This document shows, piece by piece, positions 18,405 to 26,634 of a stretch of 64,000 nucleotides of DNA. The translations under genes were made by a program, and so were the position numbers. The notes beneath the pieces were generated by a model, which did not search any database, was not told where the DNA came from, and saw only the letters and a list, made by a program, of their open reading frames with translations. Origin of the DNA: Chondromyces crocatus (GTDB lineage: Bacteria > Myxococcota_A > Polyangia > Polyangiales > Polyangiaceae); contig NZ_CP012159.1 in assembly GCF_001189295.1 (NCBI RefSeq), positions 7,681,001 through 7,745,000 on the forward strand, in the 5' to 3' direction. The first letter of the stretch is position 1; every line of letters starts with the position of its first letter.

Positions 18405-19340
18405 ATGCGCGTCCGCTCGGCAAGGCTCCTGTCCGTGTTCACGACGACCGTGTTGCTCTCCCTGGGGAGCGCTGGATGCATCAAGCAAGCGCTCATGGAC
18501 GGGCAGATCGAGGCCACGCGCAAGGGCGCGGCGGCGATCGACACGCTCGGGGACTACGAGGTGGCGCGCACGATCGCCTTCAACGGGCTGGGGCAGTTCG
18601 AGGGGATGCGCTACCTGGCGCCCGAGAACGAGGACGCGCTGTTCATGCTCACGAAGAACTGGGGCGGGGCGACCTACGGGTTCATCGAGGACGAGCTGGA
18701 GCAGGCCGAGGACGCGGACGGCTCCGAGAGCGAGGCGTACGCCTACCAGCAGTCCCGCGCGCGCGGAGGCTACGATCGGGCGATCTTCTACGGGATCAAG
18801 CTGCTGGAGCGCCGGCACCCGGGCTTCGAGGCAGCGCGCAAGAACGACGACACCATCCGAGCGTGGCTCCAGGGCTTCGACGACGCGGAGCGGGATGTGG
18901 AGGCGCTCTTCTGGACGGGCTACGCGTGGCTGTCGAAGATCAACGTGGCGAAGGAAGACCCGGCCCTGGTCGGAGAGTTGTTCATCGGTGCGGCGATCAT
19001 GGAGCGCGCAGTGCAGCTCGACGAGACATACATGCACGGGAGCGGGCACGTGGCGCTCGGCGCCTACCACGCTCGGAACGCGATGGCCGAGCTGGACGAG
19101 GCGAAGAAGCACTTCGACCGGGCGCTGGAGATCAACGGCGGCAAGCACCTGTTCACGCAGCTCAACTACGCGACGAAGTACTACTGCATGAAGGGCGATC
19201 AGCAGAACTACGAGAAGCTGCTGAAAGAGGTGATCGCGGCGAACGATCCGCTCCCGGCGCAGCGGCTGCAAAACACGATCGCGAAGCGGCGCGCGAAGCG
19301 ATTCATGAAAAAGAGCCGCCTCGACGCTTGCGGGTTCTGA
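18405..19340 (+). CDS. TatT-like TPR lipoprotein (TRAP-associated)
   Basis: A 311-residue lipoprotein. The signal peptide ends in LGSAGC (Cys at residue 25), so the protein is anchored in a membrane facing the periplasm. The rest is helical and TPR-like, with WGGATYGFIEDELEQAED, RHPGFEAARKND, YHARNAMAELDEAKKHFDRA and the trailing QLNYATKYYC, matching the TatT family described from Treponema. There TatT partners with the TRAP binding protein. TRAP permease genes dctQ and dctM lie immediately downstream in convergent orientation, which strongly supports the call. The ATG at 18405 was chosen because it gives the complete lipoprotein signal. Confidence 0.8.
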   Translation: MRVRSARLLSVFTTTVLLSLGSAGCIKQALMDGQIEATRKGAAAIDTLGDYEVARTIAFNGLGQFEGMRYLAPENEDALFMLTKNWGGATYGFIEDELEQAEDADGSESEAYAYQQSRARGGYDRAIFYGIKLLERRHPGFEAARKNDDTIRAWLQGFDDAERDVEALFWTGYAWLSKINVAKEDPALVGELFIGAAIMERAVQLDETYMHGSGHVALGAYHARNAMAELDEAKKHFDRALEINGGKHLFTQLNYATKYYCMKGDQQNYEKLLKEVIAANDPLPAQRLQNTIAKRRAKRFMKKSRLDACGF

Positions 19341-19549
19341 GTTCGCGCGGACGTCACCAGCCTCCAGCCATCATCAACCCACGTCGAGGGGCGGCCGTGT
19401 GCGAAGCGCAGCGGCTGCAGCGACCCGCAGGTGTGCGGGCTCCAGCCGCCATGGCGCTCGTTCATGAGGAAGTGACGCGGAGAGGGTCGAGCGCCAGAGG
19501 GCGCTGCCCGTGCAGGTGAGCGCTGCGCCCGCTCCCACGGGCGCGTGGC

Positions 19550-21268
19550 TCACTTCATCATCTCTTTGAACAGGTCGTCGAGATCGCCCGACGGGGCCGC
19601 ACCTTCGGCGCCGGCGTCCTTGTCAGTACCTGCGTCCGGCGTGGCAGGCGCGTCGCCCATCATCTGCCGGAACAGGTCGTCGTCCGTGGTGCCGCCAGCG
19701 GCTGGCGTGGCAGGCGCGTCGCCCATCATCTGCCGGAACAGGTCGTCTTCGCCGCTGCCTGCGCCAGGCTCGGCCGAAGGCGCGCCTGCCGGGTCCGGGT
19801 TGGCTGCGGGCTCGGAGGTGGCGTCGAGGTACGGGTTCTGGGTGCCGTCCTCTCCGAACTTCGCGCGATCGGCGGCGGTGCAGGGCAGCGGGTTGGAGCG
19901 GTCCTCCTGGACGCACTGGAGGAGCCAGGCGGCGCGCGGGGGCTCGCGGTTCTTCTCGGCCTCGACGTAGGCCCGGTCGATGTCCGCGTCGACGAGCACG
20001 GTGGCGATCTTGGGGATGTACATCACCAGGAACAGGCCGAGCGCGAGGATGCCGGTGAACGGGAGGACGACGCGGTAGAGCGAGACGAGAGGGCGCTCGA
20101 AGCGGAAGCTGGAGATGAAGAGGTTCATCCCGAGCGGGGGGGCGACGTAGGCGATCTCCAGGTTGAGGAGGAACATCATCGCCAGGTGGAAGGGGTGCAG
20201 CCCGAACTTGGCAGCGAAGGGCAAGATCAGGGGGACGGCGACGAGGATGGCGCTGAAGCCCTCCATGAGCATGCCGAGGATGAGCAGGAAGACGTTGAGG
20301 ACCAGCAGGAACTGCCAGGTCTCCGTCAGGCCGAGCTGGAGCATGAACTCCAGGACGCGCGCCGGGATCTGCTGATCGACGACGAAGTTGATCAGCGCGT
20401 TGGCCATCGTGAGGATGAGGATCAGCGCGCCAGCGAGGGCCATGGAGGCCTTGGCGACGCGGGGGATGTCCTTGCGGAGGCTGAGGTCTTTGTGGATGAA
20501 GACCTCGACCACGAGGATGTACACGGCAGTGAGGGCGGCGCTCTCGTCCAGGGAGGTGAGGCCGGTGCCGAGGCCGCCGAGGATGAGGATGGGGGCGCCG
20601 AGTTCCCACTTGAGGAGCCAGATCGCCTCGGCCATGCGGACGAGGCTGGGGCGCTCACGGGGGACCTTGTACTTCACGCCGATGTAGGCGGCGTGGAAGC
20701 CGAGCATGACCATGATCATCACGCCCGGGATGAGGCCGGCCTTGAACGCAGCGGTGAAGTCGATGCCGGCGACGAGGGCGTAGATGAGGATCGGCAGCGA
20801 GGGCGGTAGGAGCAGGCCGAGGGAGCCGCCGGTGGTGACGAGGCCGAGGGCGTAGCTGTCCGGGTAGCCCTGCTTGCGGAGGGCGGGATAGAGGAGGCCG
20901 CCGATGGCGACGATGGTGACGCCGCTGCCGCCGGTGAGGGTGGTGAAGAAGGCGCTGGCGACGATGCACACCATCGCGAGACCGCCCGGGAGCCAGCCGA
21001 AGAAGGCCGACGAGGCGCGTACGATGCGATCGGGGGCCTTCGACTCGGCCATCATGTAGCCGACGAAGGTGAAGAGCGGGATGGTCACCAGGATCGGGGA
21101 TCCGGCGAACCGCTCGTCCATGACGTTGGGCGCGATGAAGCGCAGGAAGCGGAGCTGGGGGTTGTCGTGGGTGAGCCAGAGCAGCTCGCTCGACCCGCCC
21201 ATGATGGCGAAGAGCGGGGTGCCGAGGAGGCCGAGAAGAAGGACGACGAGGACGAGGAGCGTACCCAT
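19550..21268 (-). CDS. dctM: TRAP transporter large permease (DctM-type) with repeated C-terminal tail
   Basis: A 572-residue membrane protein. The N-terminal 450 residues contain the many hydrophobic helices and the GGSGVTIVAIGGLLYPAL, GGSLGLLLPPS and APPLGMNLFISSF motifs of DctM. It forms the ion-coupled channel for organic-acid type solutes. Residues about 505-572 are a cytoplasmic or periplasmic tail not found in ordinary DctM. It has three copies of a short acidic-hydrophobic motif, DDLFRQMM, DDLFRQMM and DDLFKEMM, in a Gly/Ala/Pro/Asp-rich linker. The first two sit in a near-identical DNA repeat (about 19657-19746). The ATG overlaps the dctQ stop (TGATG). A GTG at 21271 is an equally possible start. 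Confidence 0.88.
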   Translation of the reverse strand: MGTLLVLVVLLLGLLGTPLFAIMGGSSELLWLTHDNPQLRFLRFIAPNVMDERFAGSPILVTIPLFTFVGYMMAESKAPDRIVRASSAFFGWLPGGLAMVCIVASAFFTTLTGGSGVTIVAIGGLLYPALRKQGYPDSYALGLVTTGGSLGLLLPPSLPILIYALVAGIDFTAAFKAGLIPGVMIMVMLGFHAAYIGVKYKVPRERPSLVRMAEAIWLLKWELGAPILILGGLGTGLTSLDESAALTAVYILVVEVFIHKDLSLRKDIPRVAKASMALAGALILILTMANALINFVVDQQIPARVLEFMLQLGLTETWQFLLVLNVFLLILGMLMEGFSAILVAVPLILPFAAKFGLHPFHLAMMFLLNLEIAYVAPPLGMNLFISSFRFERPLVSLYRVVLPFTGILALGLFLVMYIPKIATVLVDADIDRAYVEAEKNREPPRAAWLLQCVQEDRSNPLPCTAADRAKFGEDGTQNPYLDATSEPAANPDPAGAPSAEPGAGSGEDDLFRQMMGDAPATPAAGGTTDDDLFRQMMGDAPATPDAGTDKDAGAEGAAPSGDLDDLFKEMMK

Positions 21269-22719
21269 CACGCCCTCCCTTCGGCGCGCTCGCCGTGGCC
21301 GCCGGTGTCGAGGGGGTCGCCGTCCTGATCCGCGCGGCGGAGATCCTCACGGTGGGCTTCGTCGGGATCCACGGAGATGTGGCCGCTCAGGACGAGCAGG
21401 ATACGGAGGAGGAAGCGCAGGCCGATCATGAGCAGGCCGAAGGGGAAGACGAGGCTGAGCGTGTGGACGAGGAGGCCGCGGGTGCTCTCGCCGTCCGGGG
21501 AGATGACGAGGGGGATGTGGGGTGGCGCGTCGTCGGGGACCTTGAAGTTGTCGAGCGGGGGCTCGGGGTAGTGCTCGGCGTAGCCAGCACCGTCGAGCCA
21601 GCCGTTCCACTCGGTGGGGGTCATCCACTCGTACGGGTTGCCCGCGATGACGCGCGGGCCGCTGCGGAGATCGAGGGCGACCTGCTTGCGGGCGAGGAAG
21701 AGGTGCTGGCCGACGTGGTGGGTGACGCGTTCGATCTTGGCGGCCGGGGGGTCGTCGGCGCGGGCGCCGAACGACTCGATGGCGATGTGATCGAAGAAGC
21801 CCCAGACGGCGGCGAAGCAGACGGCGGCCGCGGCGAGGTTGTTCAGCACGGCGGCAGGGACGCGGAGCTTGACCGGGAGGGCGCGGAAGAGGAGGTCGAC
21901 GTGGATGTGCTTGCCAGCGCTGGTGGCAAGGGAGCCGCCGAGAAGGGCGAGCCAGAGGGTGAGCCGGGTGCCGACGCCGCGCAGGCCGCCCATGAGGGTG
22001 AGGGTGGAGCCCTCCTGGAGCCAGGCCTTGACGTTGTCGAAGTACTGGGTGCCGAAGCTGCGCCAGAGGGGCGCGACGGCGATGCCGGCGATGAAGGCGA
22101 CGATGGTCGCGCCGCGGCGGGCGTTGAGGGTGAGGGTGCGGCTCGCAGTCCAGGCGGCGGTGCCGAGGAGGCTGGCGCCGACGATGGCGCGGAAGACGAC
22201 GCCGGCAGCGTCGTCGCTGCTGGGGGGTGCGGCGAGGCCGGTGAGGAAGACCCAGGAGATGAGGGCGAGGATCAGCGAGAGGAGGACGATGGTGAGGAGT
22301 CCGGTCTCGAAGCGGGTCCACGCACGCTCGAAGCGGGCGAGAGGCTCGGCCCAGGCCGCGCCACGCGGTGGCGTTCGGCGAGGTGGAGGCGGGGGTGGTG
22401 AAGATGCGGACGTGCCACCAGCCGCTGGCGTTGCCGGAGGCGGTGGGCTGGAAGCCGAGGGCGTAGCGGCCGCTGGTGGTTCGGACGCTGCCGTCGAAGA
22501 CTCGGACGCTGCCGTCGAAGACTCGGACGCTGCCTTCGGAGGTTCGGAAGTGGCCGTCGACGTCTCGGGGGACGTCGTCGAAGCCTCGGGGGGTGACGCG
22601 TCGGTGGATGCCGTTCGGGCGGCGTCTCGCTCGTCCTCGGCGTGCCGCGCGCTCGGGGGTGGCGGCGTCGAGCCGACGTGGTCACTGCGCTCTCGCCGAT
22701 CGGGATCCTGCTCCGCCAT
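21268..22719 (-). CDS. dctQ: TRAP transporter small permease (DctQ-type), enlarged
   Basis: A 483-residue protein, more than twice the normal DctQ size. The first 110 residues are a Pro/Ser/Ala/Glu-rich, probably disordered region with SESSTAA-type repeats. Hydrophobic helices follow: LLTIVLLSLILALISWVFL near residue 130, others near 180-210 and 245-265, a KHIHVDLLFRALP segment typical of DctQ, AVLNNLAAAAVCFAAVWG, and a last helix FGLLMIGLRFLLRILL. Between the last two helices there is a soluble insert of about 120 residues (EWMTPTEWNGWLDG). The start at ATG 22719 is chosen because a longer frame upstream has no signal or family similarity. It is co-transcribed with dctM. Confidence 0.78.
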   Translation of the reverse strand: MAEQDPDRRERSDHVGSTPPPPSARHAEDERDAARTASTDASPPEASTTSPETSTATSEPPKAASESSTAASESSTAASEPPAAATPSASSPPPPATPAAGGTSASSPPPPPPRRTPPRGAAWAEPLARFERAWTRFETGLLTIVLLSLILALISWVFLTGLAAPPSSDDAAGVVFRAIVGASLLGTAAWTASRTLTLNARRGATIVAFIAGIAVAPLWRSFGTQYFDNVKAWLQEGSTLTLMGGLRGVGTRLTLWLALLGGSLATSAGKHIHVDLLFRALPVKLRVPAAVLNNLAAAAVCFAAVWGFFDHIAIESFGARADDPPAAKIERVTHHVGQHLFLARKQVALDLRSGPRVIAGNPYEWMTPTEWNGWLDGAGYAEHYPEPPLDNFKVPDDAPPHIPLVISPDGESTRGLLVHTLSLVFPFGLLMIGLRFLLRILLVLSGHISVDPDEAHREDLRRADQDGDPLDTGGHGERAEGRA

Positions 22720-23036
22720 GGGTGGTTGGCGACAGTAAACGAAAAGATGGGGGCGCCACCAGAACGCAAGGAGGCGAGGATCGGCGAGAAAAACCTGGGG
22801 AACAGCGACTGGGTGCCCGTAATGCAAGCTACCCGTGATCCTGGATTCGACGCCGTGAGCGTGCGGGTGGACGCGCCGCAAACCAGGGATGCCAGGGGGA
22901 GATGCGCGTCATGCCGCAGCGCGGCGCGAGGCCAGGAGGCGCTCTTGTTCAGGGTGACCGTGGTCTGTAGGATGATGCCGGGCCTGCCTCGACCTGCGGA
23001 GCGTCGGTATGAGCAAGCCGGAACGGGGCGCGTAGG
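22720..23036. other. Divergent intergenic region between dctQ and a kinase gene
   Basis: 317 bp with no supported gene, between divergently transcribed dctQ and the kinase. It is expected to hold both promoters. A short frame from ATG 23009 stops at 23033-23035 and is probably not real. Confidence 0.5.
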
Positions 23037-24788
23037 GTGCAAGGCGCACGAAGCAACAACATCCTCGGGAAATACCGGCTGATCGCCGAGCTGGGGAGCG
23101 GGGGGATGGCCGAGGTGTTCCTCGCCGTCGCCCAGGGGCCTGGGGGCTTCAACAAGCTGACGGTGATCAAGCAGATCCGGCCGCAGCTCGCCGAGGATCC
23201 GGAGTTCCTGGCGATGTTCCTCGACGAGGCCCGGCTCGCGGCGCGCTTGAACCACCCGAACGTGGTGCAGACCAACGAGGTGGGTCACGACGGGAGCCGG
23301 TACTTCATCGCGATGGAGTACCTGGAGGGCCAGCCGCTCAACCGCCTCACCGGGCGGCTGGGGCGCGACCGGGTGCCGCTGGGTGCGCACCTGCGGGTGC
23401 TGGCCGACGCGCTGGCAGGGCTGCACTACGCGCACGATCTCACCGACTATGACGGGACGCCGATGGACGTGGTCCACCGCGACGTCACGCCGCACAACCT
23501 GTTCGTCACCTACGACGGGCAGGTGAAGGTGGTGGACTTCGGCATCGCCAAGGCGATGGACTCGTCGGCCGAGACGCGGACCGGGGTGCTGAAGGGGAAG
23601 ATCGCGTACATGGCGCCAGAGCAGGCCCGCGGTGAGCGGGTGGATCGGCGCGCGGACGTGTTCGCGGTGGGGGTGATGCTGTGGGAAGCGGCGGTGGGGA
23701 AGCGGCTGTGGACGGGGATCCCGGACATGGCCATCCTGGCGCGCATCGTGAACGGCGAGATCCCCACGCCGCGCTCGCAGCGGCCGGAGCTGCCGCCGGA
23801 GCTGGAGGCGATCATCCTGCGGGCCATGGCGCACCGAAAGGAAGACCGCCACCGCACGGCGGGTGAGCTCCAGGCCGACATCGAGAACTTCCTGGAGTCG
23901 TTCCCGGATCGATCGAGCACGCGCGATCTGGGGCGGGCGCTGGCGCAGCGCTTCGAGGAGGAGCGCTCGAAGATCCGGTCGCTGGTGGAGGCGCAGCTCC
24001 GTGACGCGCGGTCGATGCCCACGGACGAGTACCGGGCGGTGGATCTGCCGCGGCTGGGTCGGCACAGCATGACGCCCCCGTCGATGGGTGGACAGGGGAC
24101 CGGGACCGGGACCGGAAGCGAAGGAGATTACGGCTCGTGGCGTAGCTACCGGCAACCTGGTTCGCTGACGGTGGCGACCTCGGCCAGCGCGGCGATGGCG
24201 ATGCCCACGGCCCGGCCGAAGGGGCTCCTGCTGGCGCTGGCGGCAGCGGGTGGCGCCGGGCTGGCGGCAGGGGTGTGGCTCCTGGCGCGCCACGGGGCCT
24301 CGCACGCGACGACGGAAACGCCTGCGGCGATCGTCGCGCCCGCGGCGCAAGCGACCGGCGGGCAGGCGGCCAACCCTTCGCTCCCTGGCGTGCCAGGAGA
24401 GGTGGATCTGAAGGTGACGGCGAGGCCCGCGGAGGCGCGGTTCTTCCTCGACGACGTGCTGCTCCCGGGCAACCCGGTCTCGCGCCGGGTGCCGCGGGAC
24501 GGCTCGAAGCACCGGCTGCGGGCGGAGGCTGCGGGCTACAAGACCGAGACGCGAGAGCTCAGCTTCGATAAGGACTTCGACATCGAGCTGGCGCTGGAGC
24601 GGGAGTCTGGCGGGGAGCGCGCCGCGCTCACCCAGCCAGCCGGGCGGGGTGCTGCGGCCGCCGCGAAGCCAGCGGCGACGCCACCTCCTCCCGAGCCGCC
24701 TCCCCCCGAAGAAGAGCCTGCGATGAGGCGTGGCGGCACGAAGCCGGTACGTCAGCTCGACACCACGAACCCGTTCATGACTCCATGA
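23037..24788 (+). CDS. Membrane-anchored Ser/Thr protein kinase with C-terminal PEGA domain
   Basis: A 583-residue Hanks-type kinase. The P-loop is LGSGGMAEVFLA near residue 19, the Lys in LTVIKQI near 44, the catalytic loop HRDVTPHN near 150 and DFGIAK near 172, with the activation-segment MAPEQ near 195. Position 2 of the KP pair is replaced (VTPHN rather than LKPEN), a common myxobacterial form. A single transmembrane segment near residues 399-421 separates the cytoplasmic kinase from an external tail. That tail has a PEGA domain (about 455-515, VDLKVTARPAEARFFLDD) and a Pro-rich end. The start is GTG 23037, just before the kinase fold. Its stop overlaps the next gene (ATGATG). Confidence 0.9.
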   Translation: MQGARSNNILGKYRLIAELGSGGMAEVFLAVAQGPGGFNKLTVIKQIRPQLAEDPEFLAMFLDEARLAARLNHPNVVQTNEVGHDGSRYFIAMEYLEGQPLNRLTGRLGRDRVPLGAHLRVLADALAGLHYAHDLTDYDGTPMDVVHRDVTPHNLFVTYDGQVKVVDFGIAKAMDSSAETRTGVLKGKIAYMAPEQARGERVDRRADVFAVGVMLWEAAVGKRLWTGIPDMAILARIVNGEIPTPRSQRPELPPELEAIILRAMAHRKEDRHRTAGELQADIENFLESFPDRSSTRDLGRALAQRFEEERSKIRSLVEAQLRDARSMPTDEYRAVDLPRLGRHSMTPPSMGGQGTGTGTGSEGDYGSWRSYRQPGSLTVATSASAAMAMPTARPKGLLLALAAAGGAGLAAGVWLLARHGASHATTETPAAIVAPAAQATGGQAANPSLPGVPGEVDLKVTARPAEARFFLDDVLLPGNPVSRRVPRDGSKHRLRAEAAGYKTETRELSFDKDFDIELALERESGGERAALTQPAGRGAAAAAKPAATPPPPEPPPPEEEPAMRRGGTKPVRQLDTTNPFMTP

Positions 24789-25849
24789 TGCTCAGGACCC
24801 ACCGTTCGCGCACGATCCGCACTGGCCTGCACGCGGTGCTGCTCTGCCTGGCCCTCCCGCTCGTGACGCCGACGAGCGCGATGGCGCAGGGAGCCACCGT
24901 GGCACAGCCCACCAAGGCGATGAAGGACGAGGCCGCGACGCGCTTCAAGAAGGGCCTCGAGCTCTTCAAGGAGGCCGACTACGTCGCAGCGCTCGTCGAG
25001 TTCCGCCGCGCCTACGAGCTCGTGCCGAGCTGGCAGGTGCTCTACAACATCGGTCAGGTCCAGTACCAGCTGCAGGACTACGCCAACTCGCTCCAGTCGC
25101 TGGAGCGCTACCTCGCCGAGGGCGGGCGGCAGGTGCCCGCCACGCGCCGGAGCGAGGTGGAGAACGATCTCCAGACGCTGAAGGGTCGGATCGCGTTCGT
25201 GGAGATCACGGTGAACGTGCCCGACGCGGAGATCGTCGTGGATGACACGCTGGTGGGCACGTCGCCGCTCGGCAAGGCGCTCACGGTGAACGCAGGGCGA
25301 CGTCGCGTCGGCGTGTCACGCGAGGGCTACCAGCCGCAGACCCGCGTGGTCGAGGTGGCGAGCGGCGACACGGCGAAGGCGAGCTTCGAGCTGCTCGAGC
25401 GCGGGGCCGCGACACCGGCGACGCCAGCGCCAGGTGCGGACAGCGAGGGCGATGGCGATGCCTCCAGCGGGCGCGCGCGAGCCACCGCCCAGGTCGACGG
25501 GAACTCCAGCTCGCGGGTCCCGTGGATCGGGTGGGGGATCACGGGCGGTCTGGCCGCTGGCGCGGCGGTGTTCGGGGTGCTGGCGCTGGGTGCGTCGAGC
25601 GATCTCCAGGACCTGCGCGGGACGCGCGGGGTGTCGGCGGCCGACCTGAGCGCGGCGAGCAGCAAGGCGACCACGATGTCGGTGGTGACGGACGCGCTCG
25701 CTGGTGCGGCGCTCATCGCTGGCGGTGTCTCGCTCTACTTCACCCTGCGGACGCCTCCCTCGGACAGTGCCGGGAACGCACGAGCGAGCAGTCCGGGGTT
25801 GCAGCTCGGGATCAGTCCGCGCGGCGCGCAGCTCGTCGGCTCCTTCTAG
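24785..25849 (+). CDS. Secreted TPR/PEGA-domain protein
   Basis: A 354-residue protein with a Sec signal peptide (cleavage after TSAMAQ, about residue 34). A TPR region follows (about 45-110, FKKGLELFKEADYVAALVEFRRAYEL), then a PEGA-like domain (about 138-200, ITVNVPDAEIVVDD ... GREGYQP-type turn). Two hydrophobic segments lie near 243-265 and 295-320. These proteins are typically envelope-bound and are often paired with Ser/Thr kinases in myxobacteria. The start codon overlaps the kinase stop (ATG at 24785 or 24788), so the two are translationally coupled and probably act together. Confidence 0.8.
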   Translation: MMLRTHRSRTIRTGLHAVLLCLALPLVTPTSAMAQGATVAQPTKAMKDEAATRFKKGLELFKEADYVAALVEFRRAYELVPSWQVLYNIGQVQYQLQDYANSLQSLERYLAEGGRQVPATRRSEVENDLQTLKGRIAFVEITVNVPDAEIVVDDTLVGTSPLGKALTVNAGRRRVGVSREGYQPQTRVVEVASGDTAKASFELLERGAATPATPAPGADSEGDGDASSGRARATAQVDGNSSSRVPWIGWGITGGLAAGAAVFGVLALGASSDLQDLRGTRGVSAADLSAASSKATTMSVVTDALAGAALIAGGVSLYFTLRTPPSDSAGNARASSPGLQLGISPRGAQLVGSF

Positions 25850-26049
25850 ATCTCCAGGGCCGCGCGCTCCGCTGCCCCACGCGCCCGCGGGCATGTGCCG
25901 TCAGGGTCGCATGGAGCCCCGCGGCGCGTGGGATTCTCGCGCGAGATGCGCGCGAAGCCGCAGGAAAGGCCACGCACCACGTGGCTCTCCGCCTCGGGCG
26001 CGTGTCACCGTGATTCCGTTCGGCAAGGACGCTCCACCTGGCCCGCCCC

Positions 26050-26634
26050 GTGCAGCCAGCCCAACAGGGGCGACGAGCCGTGAGATTCCTTGCCGCAGTG
26101 ACAGGGACGAAGGGAGCACAGAAGCTGGCGCTGCTCGCGATGGCAGCGCTCGGAGGCTGTGCACAGCTTCTGGATCTGGACTGGGAGCCGCTGGAGGCAC
26201 CCGTCACCACCGACACGGGTCAAGGAGGACAGTTCGAGGACGGTAGCTCCGGTGCGCTGGGCGGGGTACCGAGCGCCACGGGCAGCGGAGGTGCAGGTGG
26301 CGCTGGTCTGGAAGGCGGCGGGCCTGCGAATGTCGGAGGTCACGGGGGCGCAGGCGAGGCCGGTAGCAGCACGGCTTCCACGACGAGCAGCACCAGCGGC
26401 ACCGGGGGGGGCACGACGAGCGGTGGGGGCCCGGACGCCGGGACACCTCCACCCGGCACGTGCAGGGACGGGATCCAGAACGGAACGGAGACGGACGTGG
26501 ACTGCGGCGGTCTGTACTGCGAGCGCTGTCGTGAAGGGCAGCACTGCCGCGAGAACTACGACTGCAAGAAGGGCGTCTGCGCTGGCGGGGTCTGCCACAA
26601 GGACGCTTTCAACAGCCACGCAGGTGGGCTGTGA
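26050..26634 (+). CDS. Cys-rich lipoprotein with ETDVDCGG motif
   Basis: A 194-residue protein with an N-terminal lipoprotein signal (LALLAMAALGGC, Cys near residue 38). A long Gly/Ser/Thr-rich low-complexity region follows (about 55-135). The C-terminal module is CRDGIQNGTETDVDCGG followed by evenly spaced cysteines (CERC, C, C, C). The DG-QNG-ETDVDCGG module recurs in many surface proteins of large-genome myxobacteria, but its function is not known. The start is either ATG 26050 or GTG 26080. The second gives a more compact signal peptide. The stop overlaps the next kinase start (GTGA). Confidence 0.75.
   Translation: MQPAQQGRRAVRFLAAVTGTKGAQKLALLAMAALGGCAQLLDLDWEPLEAPVTTDTGQGGQFEDGSSGALGGVPSATGSGGAGGAGLEGGGPANVGGHGGAGEAGSSTASTTSSTSGTGGGTTSGGGPDAGTPPPGTCRDGIQNGTETDVDCGGLYCERCREGQHCRENYDCKKGVCAGGVCHKDAFNSHAGGL

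Noticed and set aside
22272-24512. 746-codon minus-strand frame over the kinase gene
   Set aside because: Its Arg/His/Pro-rich composition is typical of the antisense of GC-rich coding DNA. The plus-strand kinase explains the region.
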